Assembly (NCBI GenBank): GCA_903877125.1
Contig: CAIRCM010000125.1
Coordinates: forward strand, 1 to 40,402
DNA length: 40,402 bases
Direction of reading: 5' to 3'
Origin: an uncultured Acetobacteraceae bacterium
Lineage (GTDB): Bacteria > Pseudomonadota > Alphaproteobacteria > Acetobacterales > Acetobacteraceae
Below the pieces are notes generated by a model, which was not told the origin of the DNA, searched no databases, and saw only the letters and a program-made list of their open reading frames with translations. Below, one piece after another: positions 17,039-25,799 of the stretch (within the stretch, counting starts at the first letter, position 1; each line of letters begins with the position of its first letter). Position numbers and translations under genes: made by a program.

Positions 17039-18199
17039 TCAGTCGCACAACTTCAACCGCTTGAGCACCGCGATTTGTCGGGGATCCATCGATGGGTCGG
17101 TGCAAAGCGTCTGTGCCAACTCCCGCGCCGCGGCGTGTTGGCCATTGTCGTTCATGGCCTGCGCCAGCATTGCCCGTACCGTGTCGCCAAACGGTTTGCC
17201 GAACATGTCCGGATGCGTCTGGATCAGCGAGAACGCGGCACGATACTCCTGTTCCGCGCCGATTTTGTCATGTCGAACCTGTAGGGACCGCGCCATGAAC
17301 ATGTGGCTGCGCGGGTCGCTCGGATAGCGCGCGAGCAGAGCCGGCGCCAAATCGCTTTGTTCGGCTTCGGTCCTTGGAAGCGCCGCATTCGGAATCATGC
17401 TGCCGGCGACCCAAAAGGCGGAGTAGTTGGCGACCGTGCCACGTATGCCCAGTCCCATGATGGCGAACGCGATAAGACTGATGCCACCCCCAACCCAGCG
17501 ACCCCGGGGCAGATCCTCGCCATCGCGCCAGCAGGCGGCAATGATCAAAATAACGATCAGACCGGCGATCGCACCGCCAATATGGCTGGAGTAGCTGACG
17601 GATATGCCTTGCGGACGAACGGCGGATGGAACCACCGACAGGATCACCATGACGATGGCACGTCCCTGGGTGAACAGCCGTGCTCGGCTGGTTGGCATGC
17701 GCAGCGAACAGAAGAACAGGGCCGTAAACAGCGCCAGCCCGCCGCCCGACGCACCGACAAGAATGGCATGCGGCGGCATGACGGCCAGCGAAGCCAACGC
17801 CCCGCTCACCGCCCCGATCAGAAAAAGCGCCAGAAACCACCGATGGCCAATGTGCCGTTCGAGGATACAGCCAGCCCACAGAATGCCGATGCCGTTGCCA
17901 ATCAGGTGTTCCCTGTTGGCGTGCAAAAACGCCGCCGTGAGAACGCGGTAATACTCATGCCGGTCCAATACCATCTCGCGTTCGATCCCGCCCAGCGCCA
18001 GCATCGTCGCGGGGGCGATGTTGAAGCGGGCGGTACCCGGCACGATGGTGAAATGGACCTCCAGCGCGAACACAGCGGCGAAGAGAACCAGCAGTCCAAT
18101 CGTGGCCCAGGGGATCGAGCGCGCGTTGTGCCCGACAACGCGTTGCTTTGGCGCGCCGGCACGCTCGTCAGGCAAGAAGAGCGTGCGTTGGCGCCCCAT
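17039..18199 (-). CDS. Rhomboid family intramembrane serine protease with C-terminal extension
   Basis: A 386-residue polytopic membrane protein. Rhomboid signatures are complete: HLIGN (His98 and Asn102, oxyanion region), GASGG with catalytic Ser151, and SSHIGG with catalytic His206, so it should be an active protease cleaving membrane substrates. About 130 residues beyond the last membrane segment form a soluble helical tail (SDPRSHMFMARSLQVRH and onward) that looks TPR-like. The ATG at 18199 lies 7 bp after the SMP-30 stop, so the two are probably cotranscribed. Confidence 0.88.
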   Translation of the reverse strand: MGRQRTLFLPDERAGAPKQRVVGHNARSIPWATIGLLVLFAAVFALEVHFTIVPGTARFNIAPATMLALGGIEREMVLDRHEYYRVLTAAFLHANREHLIGNGIGILWAGCILERHIGHRWFLALFLIGAVSGALASLAVMPPHAILVGASGGGLALFTALFFCSLRMPTSRARLFTQGRAIVMVILSVVPSAVRPQGISVSYSSHIGGAIAGLIVILIIAACWRDGEDLPRGRWVGGGISLIAFAIMGLGIRGTVANYSAFWVAGSMIPNAALPRTEAEQSDLAPALLARYPSDPRSHMFMARSLQVRHDKIGAEQEYRAAFSLIQTHPDMFGKPFGDTVRAMLAQAMNDNGQHAAARELAQTLCTDPSMDPRQIAVLKRLKLCD

Positions 18200-18206
18200 G
18201 TGTCGG

Positions 18207-19130
18207 CTATGCCTCGTGCTTCAGACGCAACCCAGGCTCCGGCCAGTCCATCGCCACCAGCTTGCCTGTGCCCGATAGCGTCATGAACGCCGTCTTCAGG
18301 TCCGGTCCGCCGAAGCAGATATTGGTGCAGAACATATCCGGCATCGGCACCTGCCGGATCAGTCCGCTGCCGTCCGGCGCAATCACGCTGACCGAACCGT
18401 TGACCAGGGTCGCGACGCAGATATTCCCGGCGGCATCGACCTTCAGACTGTCGAACCGCTGGAACCCGCCCAGACCCGCCATGATCCGCCCGCCGTGCGG
18501 AGAAGGGAAGGGGGCTTTCCCCAGCACCCCAGGTGCCAGCACATCCCACGCCCAAAGCCGAGCCGTTTCGGTCTCGGCGACGTAGAGCGTCTTGCCATCC
18601 GGCGACAGTCCGATCCCGTTCGGGGTCAGAATCGGATGCGCCACTTCCACGATCTTCGATCCGTCGGCCAGCGCGTAATACACCCCGCCCCAGTCCCGGT
18701 CCCGCGCCCGGGCCTTGCCCAGATCGGTGAAGTAGAAACCGCCAAGGCCGTCGAACACGATGTCGTTGGGGCCAAGCAGTTTATGCGGCCCGCAATGGTC
18801 GTACAGCACCGTCACCTCGCCGGTTGCCGGGTCCACCCGCTGGATGCAGCCGCCCGTATAGTCGCTGGACGGACCGGCCGGCCGCATCAGGTTCATCTCC
18901 AGCCGCCACGAAAACCCGCCGTTGTTGCAGACATAGATCGCGCCGTCCGGCCCGATCCCCAACCCGTTCGGCCCGCCGCCGGTATAGGCGATCACCTCGG
19001 TGCTGCCGTCCATGCGCACGCGCGTGACGGTCTGACGCTCGATCTCCCCCAGGATGATCGAGCCATCCTTCATCGCGATCGGCCCCTCGGGGAAGCGCAG
19101 GCCGGTGGCGATGGTGCGAAGTTCGCTCAT
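18207..19130 (-). CDS. SMP-30/gluconolactonase/LRE family protein
   Basis: A 307-residue six-bladed beta-propeller hydrolase. Expected metal ligands are visible: Glu15 in LRFPEGP, Asn171 in LTPNGIG and Asp178 in SPDGKTLY; Asn122 in GPNDIVFD is a likely active-site residue. These enzymes hydrolyse lactones such as sugar lactones. A BVMO upstream could produce lactones, so a link is possible but not shown. The frame is open upstream to 19559, but ATG 19130 follows an AGAGGAA ribosome site and gives the family N-terminus. It is divergent from the O-antigen ligase-like gene. Confidence 0.88.
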   Translation of the reverse strand: MSELRTIATGLRFPEGPIAMKDGSIILGEIERQTVTRVRMDGSTEVIAYTGGGPNGLGIGPDGAIYVCNNGGFSWRLEMNLMRPAGPSSDYTGGCIQRVDPATGEVTVLYDHCGPHKLLGPNDIVFDGLGGFYFTDLGKARARDRDWGGVYYALADGSKIVEVAHPILTPNGIGLSPDGKTLYVAETETARLWAWDVLAPGVLGKAPFPSPHGGRIMAGLGGFQRFDSLKVDAAGNICVATLVNGSVSVIAPDGSGLIRQVPMPDMFCTNICFGGPDLKTAFMTLSGTGKLVAMDWPEPGLRLKHEA

Positions 19131-19233
19131 TGGAATGGTTCCTCTCTCGCTTGCTTGGCGGTCAGCGTAACCGATCCGTGAAAAGAGGGAAGGCGTTAAC
19201 GCTTCGGTAACCTTTCCCTGCCAGACTGGCCGC

Positions 19234-20550
19234 ATGCGCCTGTTGGGTTTTTCCGCCGCCGCCTGCGGCCTCGGCCTCGCCTGGACCTCCCCCTTCCTGT
19301 ACGCGCAGGCGGTTGTGCTGGCGGTCGCCGCCGGCGTCGCGTTTCTCGCCTTCCGCCACACCACGCTGTTCTGCGTCCTGTGGCTGCTCATCGCCGGCTG
19401 CTCGCTGGAAATGACCGCCAACGACATGATCGGCCCCGAGGCCTTCCAGCCCGTGATCGCCGCGATCAAGGCCACCCAGATCGGGTTGGCGATCCTGTGC
19501 GCCCTGAGATGGGGCGCGGACGGCGACCCGTGGAACCCCGGTTGGGCCTTCGCCATCATCGCCGTGACCGGTATCGTGCACGGGCTCTATCCCGGACTGA
19601 CCATGGGCGAGAGCCTCCGCTCCCTCATTGGATCGGTCGCCCCCTTCGCCTTTTGCTTCATCCGGCCACCCACCGCCTGGGCTGACGCCATGATCCGCGC
19701 GACCCGATGGTGTGCGCTCGTCGCCGTGGCCGGCGGCGTGATCCTCGCCGTGCTCGGCATCCGTCCGCTCTTCACCGAAAGCGGTGGCATGCGGCTGACC
19801 GGCCTCGGCCATCCGGCCTTCCTCGCGACGGTCTGCATGGCCAGCGTTTACGCCGGCCTCATCCAGTTCTACCGCACCGGCCGCCGAACCGAGTTACCGC
19901 TGCTCGCCGTTAACCTGACGATCCTGCTGCTGACAGGCGCCCGAGCACCTATGGCTTTCGCAACCTTGGTGACCGGTCTGACGCTGGCCGGCGTTTCCGC
20001 CCCCGCCGTCCCAGCCCGCTGGCGTTTCTACGTGCTGGCCGGTGCCGCCGGCCTGGCCACAGGGCTCGCGGCGGTCCTGCTCGCCGGCGGCCTCGGCGAT
20101 ATCCGGCTGTTCAACCTGCTGAGCACCGACGCCACCAACCTCAGCGGCCGAGACATTCTGTGGGAAGCGTTCGCCGCGGTGACCCGCGACTCCCCCTGGG
20201 TTGGCTGGGGCATCGGCGCCGGCAACGTCGTCATCCCGCCGGAAAGCTCGGTCGCCAAGCTTTTGCACACCTGGGCCGCCCACAACGAATACCTCCGCAT
20301 CGAGGTCGAGGGCGGCCAACTCGGCCTGCTCCTGCTGATCGTCATGTTCGCCGGCTGGGTATGGATGCGCAGCCGAGCCCTGCCGGTCCCGACGCGCCGC
20401 ATCATCCGCTTGGTGTTTCTCGCCTTCGCCGGCCACGCCTTCACCGACAACCTGCTGATCTCCACCCCCGCCTGCATCCTGATGACCTTCGCCGCCGCGG
20501 TGTTCGCGCACGCACAAGCGCCCTTGCCCGACACGGACCGGCAGGCGTAG
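19234..20550 (+). CDS. O-antigen ligase/polymerase-like membrane protein (Wzy_C type)
   Basis: A 438-residue polytopic membrane protein with roughly ten hydrophobic segments. Near the C-terminus the motif AAHNEYLRIEVEGGQLGL is the hallmark of O-antigen ligase/Wzy proteins, and SGRDILWEAF with WVGWGIGAGN precedes it. It likely joins or polymerises lipid-linked glycans at the periplasmic face. The ATG at 19234 begins a hydrophobic N-terminus. It leads an operon with a propeller protein (29-bp gap) and a desaturase-like protein. Confidence 0.85.
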   Translation: MRLLGFSAAACGLGLAWTSPFLYAQAVVLAVAAGVAFLAFRHTTLFCVLWLLIAGCSLEMTANDMIGPEAFQPVIAAIKATQIGLAILCALRWGADGDPWNPGWAFAIIAVTGIVHGLYPGLTMGESLRSLIGSVAPFAFCFIRPPTAWADAMIRATRWCALVAVAGGVILAVLGIRPLFTESGGMRLTGLGHPAFLATVCMASVYAGLIQFYRTGRRTELPLLAVNLTILLLTGARAPMAFATLVTGLTLAGVSAPAVPARWRFYVLAGAAGLATGLAAVLLAGGLGDIRLFNLLSTDATNLSGRDILWEAFAAVTRDSPWVGWGIGAGNVVIPPESSVAKLLHTWAAHNEYLRIEVEGGQLGLLLLIVMFAGWVWMRSRALPVPTRRIIRLVFLAFAGHAFTDNLLISTPACILMTFAAAVFAHAQAPLPDTDRQA

Positions 20551-20579
20551 GTAACACCCGGCTTACGGAGAATCCGACG

Positions 20580-21527
20580 ATGCGCAGGGCGTTTTTTCTG
20601 TTGCTCGCGCTGCTGGCAGTGCCAGCGGCCGCCAACGCAACCGGTGTGGCCTTCATCATCGACTCCGGCGCGTCCGCGATCAGCATCGTGGACATGGCCA
20701 CCTTGCACGAAATCCGGCGAATCCCCGCCCTGCGGGAGCCGCATCACCTCGTGCTCAGCCCCGACGGCAAGAGCCTGCTGGTCGGCGATACCGCCGGCAA
20801 TGAGATGCTGTTCCTCGATCCCGCTACCGGCGCCGTCCAAAAACGCATCACCATGGCCGACCCTTACCAACTCGGCTTCAGCCCCGATGCGAAGTTCTTC
20901 ACCGTCGCCGGCCTCGCGCGCAACCAGATCGACGTCTACGATGCCGCGACGATGAAGCTGATCAAACGCTTCCCGGTCAAAACCACCCCCAGCCATATCG
21001 CCTACGCGCCGGACTCCGGCACGGTCTTCGTTTCGCTCCAGGACAGCGACCGTCTCGTCGCGATCGATCTGCGGAAGATGGAAATCAAATGGAATGAACC
21101 GGTCGGCAAGACGCCCGCCGGCGTGCTGTGGCTGAACGGCAAGGTGCTGGTCGCCGACATGGGCACCGACTACGTCGCCCAAGTCGATCCGGCGGACGGG
21201 AGGGTGCTTGCCCACATCACGACCGGCCAGGGCGCGCATAACCTGTTCCTCTCGCCCGACCGCAAAATCCTCTGGGTCAACAACCGCGCCGGCGGAACCA
21301 CCGCGTCGCTGGATCCCACGACGCTGAAAGTCATCCGCACCTACACCATCCCCGGCGGCCCCGACGACATCGACTTCGCGCCGGACGGCAAACTGTGGAT
21401 CACCCGCCGTTGGGCCGCCAAGGTCGCCGTGCTCGACCCCGCCACCGGATCCTATCAGACCATTGACGTCGGCCGCTCACCCCACGGGTTGTGGCTGAAC
21501 CCCAGGGCACCGGCACCCGCGAAGTAA
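20580..21527 (+). CDS. Secreted YncE-like beta-propeller protein
   Basis: A 315-residue protein with a clear signal peptide (basic MRRA, hydrophobic core, cleavage near AAANA). The mature part is a run of propeller repeats with SPDGKSLLVGD, SPDAKFFTVAG, APDSGTVFVS and SPDRKILWVNN strands, as in YncE/40-residue YVTN proteins. It is probably periplasmic. The frame is open far upstream, but ATG 20580 has GGAG nine bases before it and gives the signal peptide. It is the middle gene of a three-gene operon. Function is unknown beyond a binding or scaffold role. Confidence 0.87.
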   Translation: MRRAFFLLLALLAVPAAANATGVAFIIDSGASAISIVDMATLHEIRRIPALREPHHLVLSPDGKSLLVGDTAGNEMLFLDPATGAVQKRITMADPYQLGFSPDAKFFTVAGLARNQIDVYDAATMKLIKRFPVKTTPSHIAYAPDSGTVFVSLQDSDRLVAIDLRKMEIKWNEPVGKTPAGVLWLNGKVLVADMGTDYVAQVDPADGRVLAHITTGQGAHNLFLSPDRKILWVNNRAGGTTASLDPTTLKVIRTYTIPGGPDDIDFAPDGKLWITRRWAAKVAVLDPATGSYQTIDVGRSPHGLWLNPRAPAPAK

Positions 21528-21537
21528 GGAGGCTGGA

Positions 21538-22467
21538 ATGGACGACCCCTTCGGCCTCGCCGCCGGTTGGGTGCAGGAAAACCTGCTGATCCCCGTCCTC
21601 TATCAATTCGGTCTGATGGGCTGGGAGGATATCGCCTTCGGCTGGGCGCTCTTCGCCGTCTACGGAGCGGTCCAGGTGGGTCTCACTTTCGCCCTGTGCT
21701 TGCCGTTGGAGCATTGGCGGCCCGTCGAGCGCTGGCCATCCCAGCAAGCCGTCTGGGTCGACGCGATCTACACCGTCATCTCCCGAGTCGGCGTGCTGCC
21801 GCTGGTGACCTTCGTGCTGTTCTACCGCACACAGGTCGCGGTGAATGGCTACCTCGCCGATCAGGGCTGGGTCCCTCCCACCCTCGAAGGCTTTTTTCCC
21901 TTCCTGCTGGGCCGCCAGGTCTTGACTTTTGTCCTATATGCGATCATATTGGACTTCGCCGATTACTGGCGGCACCGCATTTCGCATCAGTTCCGCTGGT
22001 GGTGGGCGCTGCACTCCCTGCACCACGCGCAGCGGCAGATGACCTTCTGGTCCGACGACCGCAACCACATCCTCGACGACACCATCGCATTCCTCTGGTT
22101 CGGCGTGATCGCGCTGCTGATCGGGGTGCCGCCGCTGCAATTCCCCCTGCTCGTGCTGGTCCTGCGCTTCATCGAGAGTCTGTCGCACGCCAATGTCCGC
22201 CTGTCCTTCGGCTGGCTGGGCGAGCGCCTGCTGATCTCCCCCCGCTTCCACCGCGCCCATCACGGCATCCTGGCGGCGGGGCAAACCAGCTGCAATTACG
22301 GCGCCGTCTTCCCCTGGTGGGACATGCTGCTGGGCACTGCCGACTTCAGCCGCGATTTCCCCCCGACCGGCGACCCCAGCGGGGAGGAAGCGTTGGCGAC
22401 CGGCTCGTACTGGGAACAGCAATGGGCCGGGCTGCGGCGGTTCGGACGGGCTTTGGCAGCGCGTTAG
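21538..22467 (+). CDS. Sterol desaturase/fatty acid hydroxylase superfamily protein
   Basis: A 309-residue integral membrane di-iron enzyme. The three histidine clusters are HRISH, HSLHH (then DDRNHILDD) and HRAHH, which bind two irons. Such enzymes hydroxylate or desaturate sterols, fatty acids or other lipids. A textbook AAGGAGG overlaps the upstream stop codon 5-11 bp before ATG 21538. The gene's TAG stop lies exactly at the left junction of a MITE-like element, but the stop is preserved by the flanking duplication. A lipid modification in the envelope is likely; the substrate is not known. Confidence 0.9.
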   Translation: MDDPFGLAAGWVQENLLIPVLYQFGLMGWEDIAFGWALFAVYGAVQVGLTFALCLPLEHWRPVERWPSQQAVWVDAIYTVISRVGVLPLVTFVLFYRTQVAVNGYLADQGWVPPTLEGFFPFLLGRQVLTFVLYAIILDFADYWRHRISHQFRWWWALHSLHHAQRQMTFWSDDRNHILDDTIAFLWFGVIALLIGVPPLQFPLLVLVLRFIESLSHANVRLSFGWLGERLLISPRFHRAHHGILAAGQTSCNYGAVFPWWDMLLGTADFSRDFPPTGDPSGEEALATGSYWEQQWAGLRRFGRALAAR

Positions 22468-22550
22468 GCAACGCGCAAAAATTACCGCTCCAAGTCGCGG
22501 CGGTCTCGTTACATCGTCATGGCCCGACTCGTTTGATTTTGGGCGTTGCC
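22467..22550 (+). mobile_element. MITE-like palindromic element, copy A (internally deleted, 84 bp)
   Basis: The ends GGCAACGCGCAAAA and TTTTGGGCGTTGCC are 14-bp inverted repeats with one mismatch. Direct repeats TTA (22464-22466 and 22551-22553) flank it. Outside one 38-bp gap it matches copy B with only four substitutions. It carries no coding capacity. Confidence 0.8.
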
Positions 22551-22561
22551 TTAGAGCCCAC

Positions 22562-23896
22562 TCACCCCCGCATCGCAGCCATCCGAACGTCGTTCGCCAC
22601 CGCCTCCGTATCCGCCCCACCCGACCGCCGCACCGCCGCGGCCGCTCGGATTTCCGTCCACTGGTCGTACACCGCCGCGATGTCCGCCTGAGTCACGCCC
22701 GGAAGGTTCAGGATCGACTGCCGGTGGTTGGCCGGCCGTGTCAGATAATCGTCGGGCAGATACCCTTTCTCCCGGCAGGTCAGAAAAAGATCGGTGCCGG
22801 GATAGGGATAAAACACGAAAAACCCGAAATCGGCCGGCTGCAACTCATGATGCAAAGCGATCGTTTCCGCCATTTCGGCCCGCGTTTCCCCCGGCGTGCC
22901 GATGATATAGTTGGCGGTCGGCATGATCCCCGCCTCCTTCGTCCAGCGGAACACGTCGCGGAACCGCTGATTGGTGGCCCAGCGCTTCATGATCTCCCGC
23001 CGCACCCGCTCGCTGCCGCTCTCCACGCCATAGACGATATGGTAACACCCGGCCGCCGCCAGTTCGTGCAGCATCGTTTCGTTAACCGTCTCGACCCGCG
23101 CGTGCAGAGAAAACGGAATCTTGAAATCCCGCTGGTAAACCTTGCAGAACTCGCGCACCCAGGGATGATTGATGGTGAACGTGTCGTCCAGGAAAATGAT
23201 ATAATTCAACGGCCCCTGCGCCCGCAGCTCGGCCAGTTCCGCCAGCACGTTGGCATGACTGCGCCGCCGCCCATAGCTCGTCGTATCGCTGGTCGCGTAC
23301 AGCCGGTCGTACATCCGCGCCGCGCAATAGGTGCAAGGGAACGGACAGCCGCGCTGGGTCGAAAAATGCCGAACCCCCCATCGCTCATCCAGCATGTCCC
23401 GAGCCATGAACGGCACCGAATCCAGCGGCTCGATCGGGTCCCGCAGCTTTGGCCGCACGCCGCCTTTCGCCCAGATGTTACGCACATGCCCGTCATCGAC
23501 CGCGACCCCGGCCTCCAGCGCTTCCACCAGTTCCAGCAGCGCCGCCTCGCCCTCGCCCATGCAGAGATAATCGATCCCGTCGTGCGCCAGCACGTCCTCG
23601 GGCGAGAAGGTCGGATGCAACCCGCCGACGATCACCGGAATATTGCTGATCCGCCGCAAATCCGCCAACAGATCGCGCGCCCGCAGCCACTGCCTGGTCG
23701 TGAGCGAAACGCCGATCAGCCCCGGCTCTTCACGCCGGATATCCTCGGCGATATCGGCAACCCCCCGGTCGACGGGCACCCGCAGGAACGACGCCTCGTG
23801 CCCATGTTTGCGCAAATACGCCGCCAGGAATGCCGGCCCGAGCGCCGCCACTGCCCAACTGCCGTCGGTGTCCAGTTCGAGAAAGAGGACTTTCAT
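22562..23896 (-). CDS. Radical SAM protein with N-terminal cobalamin-binding-like domain
   Basis: A 444-residue class B-type radical SAM protein. Residues 1-140 form a B12-binding-like Rossmann domain (LGPAFLAAYLRKHGHEA, PVIVGGLHPTFSPE, GEGEAALLELVEAL). The iron-sulfur motif CPFPCTYC gives Cys184, Cys188 and Cys191. Further radical SAM features are FLDDTFT and GVESGSERV. The usual DxHxxG cobalamin ligand is not evident, so base-off binding is likely or cobalamin may be absent. Relatives include methylases and the hopanoid enzymes HpnP and HpnJ; a specific assignment is not justified here. The start ATG is at 23896. Confidence 0.87.
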   Translation of the reverse strand: MKVLFLELDTDGSWAVAALGPAFLAAYLRKHGHEASFLRVPVDRGVADIAEDIRREEPGLIGVSLTTRQWLRARDLLADLRRISNIPVIVGGLHPTFSPEDVLAHDGIDYLCMGEGEAALLELVEALEAGVAVDDGHVRNIWAKGGVRPKLRDPIEPLDSVPFMARDMLDERWGVRHFSTQRGCPFPCTYCAARMYDRLYATSDTTSYGRRRSHANVLAELAELRAQGPLNYIIFLDDTFTINHPWVREFCKVYQRDFKIPFSLHARVETVNETMLHELAAAGCYHIVYGVESGSERVRREIMKRWATNQRFRDVFRWTKEAGIMPTANYIIGTPGETRAEMAETIALHHELQPADFGFFVFYPYPGTDLFLTCREKGYLPDDYLTRPANHRQSILNLPGVTQADIAAVYDQWTEIRAAAAVRRSGGADTEAVANDVRMAAMRG

Positions 23897-23956
23897 GCCG
23901 GCAGGGTAGGGGGTGCGTGCCGCCGCCGCAATGACGTTCGCGGTATCGTGAAAGGC

Positions 23957-24634
23957 CTACTTCCCCGGCCGGAACCCCGTCGCCACCACGTATAGCTCGC
24001 TCGACCCCTTCCGGCTCGCTGGCGGCTTGGCATGCTTCACGCTGGCGAAATGCCGCTTCAACGTGTTGAGCATGGTGCCCTCCGAGCCCCCCTGGAACAG
24101 CTTGGCGACGAACGTCCCGCCCTCGGCCAGCACTTCCATCGCGAAATCCAGCGCCAGCTCCGCCAGCCCCATGATGCGCAGATGGTCGGTCGCCGTATGT
24201 CCCGTCGTGTTCGGCGCCATGTCGGACATGACCAGATCGGCCTTGCCGCCAAGCGCACCCGTCAGGATCTCGGGCATCGCCGGATCGTTGAAATCGCCCT
24301 GCAGGATCGTCGCCCCGGCGATCGGGTCGATCGGCAGCAGGTCCAGCGCCAGCACCGAATGCGCCCCACGCTGCACCGCCACCTGCGTCCATCCGCCCGG
24401 CGCCGCGCCCAAGTCCAGGACCCGAGCGCCCTTGCGCAGCAGCTTGAACTTGTCATCGAGTTCGATGAGCTTGAACGCCGCCCGAGACCGGTATCCCTGC
24501 GCCTGCGCGGCGATCACATAGGGGTCGTTCAACTGCCGTTCCAACCACGCGCGCGACGCCGGCGTGCGGTTTTTCGTCTTTTTCACGCGCACGGTCAGGC
24601 CGCGCGGCGAGGACAGGCCAGGTGTCTTGCTCAT
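23957..24634 (-). CDS. rlmE: 23S rRNA (uridine-2552-2'-O)-methyltransferase RlmE
   Basis: A 225-residue FtsJ/RrmJ methyltransferase that 2'-O-methylates U2552 in the ribosomal A loop. The SAM motif DLGAAPGGWTQVA is at 74-86. The K-D-K-E catalytic tetrad is Lys55, Asp138 (SDMAPN), Lys178 (FVAKLFQG) and Glu213 (SSELYVV). The frame extends upstream inside ppx, but ATG 24634 overlaps the ppx stop by 4 nt (ATGA) and gives the usual length. It is cotranscribed with ppx. Confidence 0.95.
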   Translation of the reverse strand: MSKTPGLSSPRGLTVRVKKTKNRTPASRAWLERQLNDPYVIAAQAQGYRSRAAFKLIELDDKFKLLRKGARVLDLGAAPGGWTQVAVQRGAHSVLALDLLPIDPIAGATILQGDFNDPAMPEILTGALGGKADLVMSDMAPNTTGHTATDHLRIMGLAELALDFAMEVLAEGGTFVAKLFQGGSEGTMLNTLKRHFASVKHAKPPASRKGSSELYVVATGFRPGK

Positions 24635-25686
24635 GGGCGGTTCGGATAGCTCTTTCGGGGCCCGGCGCGATCCGCCCGCATCATCCGCAGCAGCATACCC
24701 TCCCGCAGGCCGCGATCCGCCACCACGATCTTGGACGCCGGCCAGACCCGCGTGATCGCCGCGAATACCGCGCAACCCGGAAGCACGAAATCGATCCGTT
24801 CCGGCCCGACGCAGGGGTGCTGCAGCAGACCCTCCCGCCCCAATCCGCGCAGGAAATCCAATGCGTCGGCGGCATCCTCGGCCGACAACGCCAGCCCGTC
24901 GACCGCCGGCCGACGATAACGTTCGAGCTTCAGCACCACGCCGGCGAGCGTCGTCACCGTCCCGCTGGTACCCAGCAACCGCACCCCGCCATTGCTGATC
25001 TCGTGGGAGATGCAGTGCACCCGCTCAAATTTCATCAGCATGGTCTCGACGTCGTCGACCATCGCCTCGAACCCGGCATCGGTGAACCCGGCATTGCCCC
25101 ATCGCTCCGACAGGGTCACGACGCCGATGGGCAGCGAGTCGTAGCCGATCAACTCCGGCTGCCCGCGCGTCAGCCGCACCCACGCCAATTCCGTCGACCC
25201 CCCGCCAATATCGAACAGTAGCGCTCGGCTACCCTCGCCGCAGAGCAAAGGGGAACACGACTCCAGCGCCAGTTCGGCTTCTTCGCGGCTGGTGATCGGT
25301 TGCACGTCGAGGCCGGTTTCCGCCTTGACCCGCTCCAGAAACGCAGCCCCGTTGGAGGCGCGGCGGCACGCCTCGGTCGCAATCGCCCGCAACTTCCGGA
25401 TCGGCCGGCGCGACAGCCGCTCGACGCACGCATGCAGGGCGGTCATGGCGCGATCCATCGCGTCCTGCGACAGGCGGCCGGTGTGATGCAGCCCCTCACC
25501 CAGACGCACGATCCGGGAAAAACTGTCGATCACCCGAAACCCGTCCCCCGCCGGCGCGCCCACCAGCAGACGACAGTTGTTGGTCCCGAGGTCGAGCGCG
25601 GCGAAAGCCCCGCCGGACAACCGGCGCACTTGATCGACCCGCGAGGCGGCGGAGTCGCTTTCTGTAAGGGCCACCTGTTCCAACAT
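24631..25686 (-). CDS. ppx: Ppx/GppA family exopolyphosphatase or pppGpp phosphohydrolase
   Basis: A 351-residue member of the Ppx/GppA phosphatase family. The actin-like ATPase motifs are present: ALDLGTNNCRLLV, the catalytic-region Glu in ATEACRRA, DIGGGSTELAWV, and GTSGTVTTLA. The short length is that of the one- to two-domain group rather than the 500-residue E. coli Ppx. ATG 25686 is preferred over an in-frame ATG at 25722 because it leaves a normal leader before the conserved start. It is divergent from a polyphosphate kinase 2 gene, which supports a polyphosphate role over a purely alarmone role. Confidence 0.88.
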   Translation of the reverse strand: MLEQVALTESDSAASRVDQVRRLSGGAFAALDLGTNNCRLLVGAPAGDGFRVIDSFSRIVRLGEGLHHTGRLSQDAMDRAMTALHACVERLSRRPIRKLRAIATEACRRASNGAAFLERVKAETGLDVQPITSREEAELALESCSPLLCGEGSRALLFDIGGGSTELAWVRLTRGQPELIGYDSLPIGVVTLSERWGNAGFTDAGFEAMVDDVETMLMKFERVHCISHEISNGGVRLLGTSGTVTTLAGVVLKLERYRRPAVDGLALSAEDAADALDFLRGLGREGLLQHPCVGPERIDFVLPGCAVFAAITRVWPASKIVVADRGLREGMLLRMMRADRAGPRKSYPNRP

Positions 25687-25799
25687 GCCCCGATTGTCGT
25701 CCGTCTGCCCCTCGGGGAGCAAGCACCGAATGCAAGGCCCTGTGTTTCAATGGTAATTCAACGCTAGGATGCCACGGACCAACAGCGGTGAAGCGACCC

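Noticed and set aside
22562-23896. Assignment as hopanoid C-2 methylase HpnP or HpnJ
   Set aside because: Domain order is compatible, but length and visible motifs do not distinguish these from other B12-radical SAM proteins, and it is not in the hpn block.
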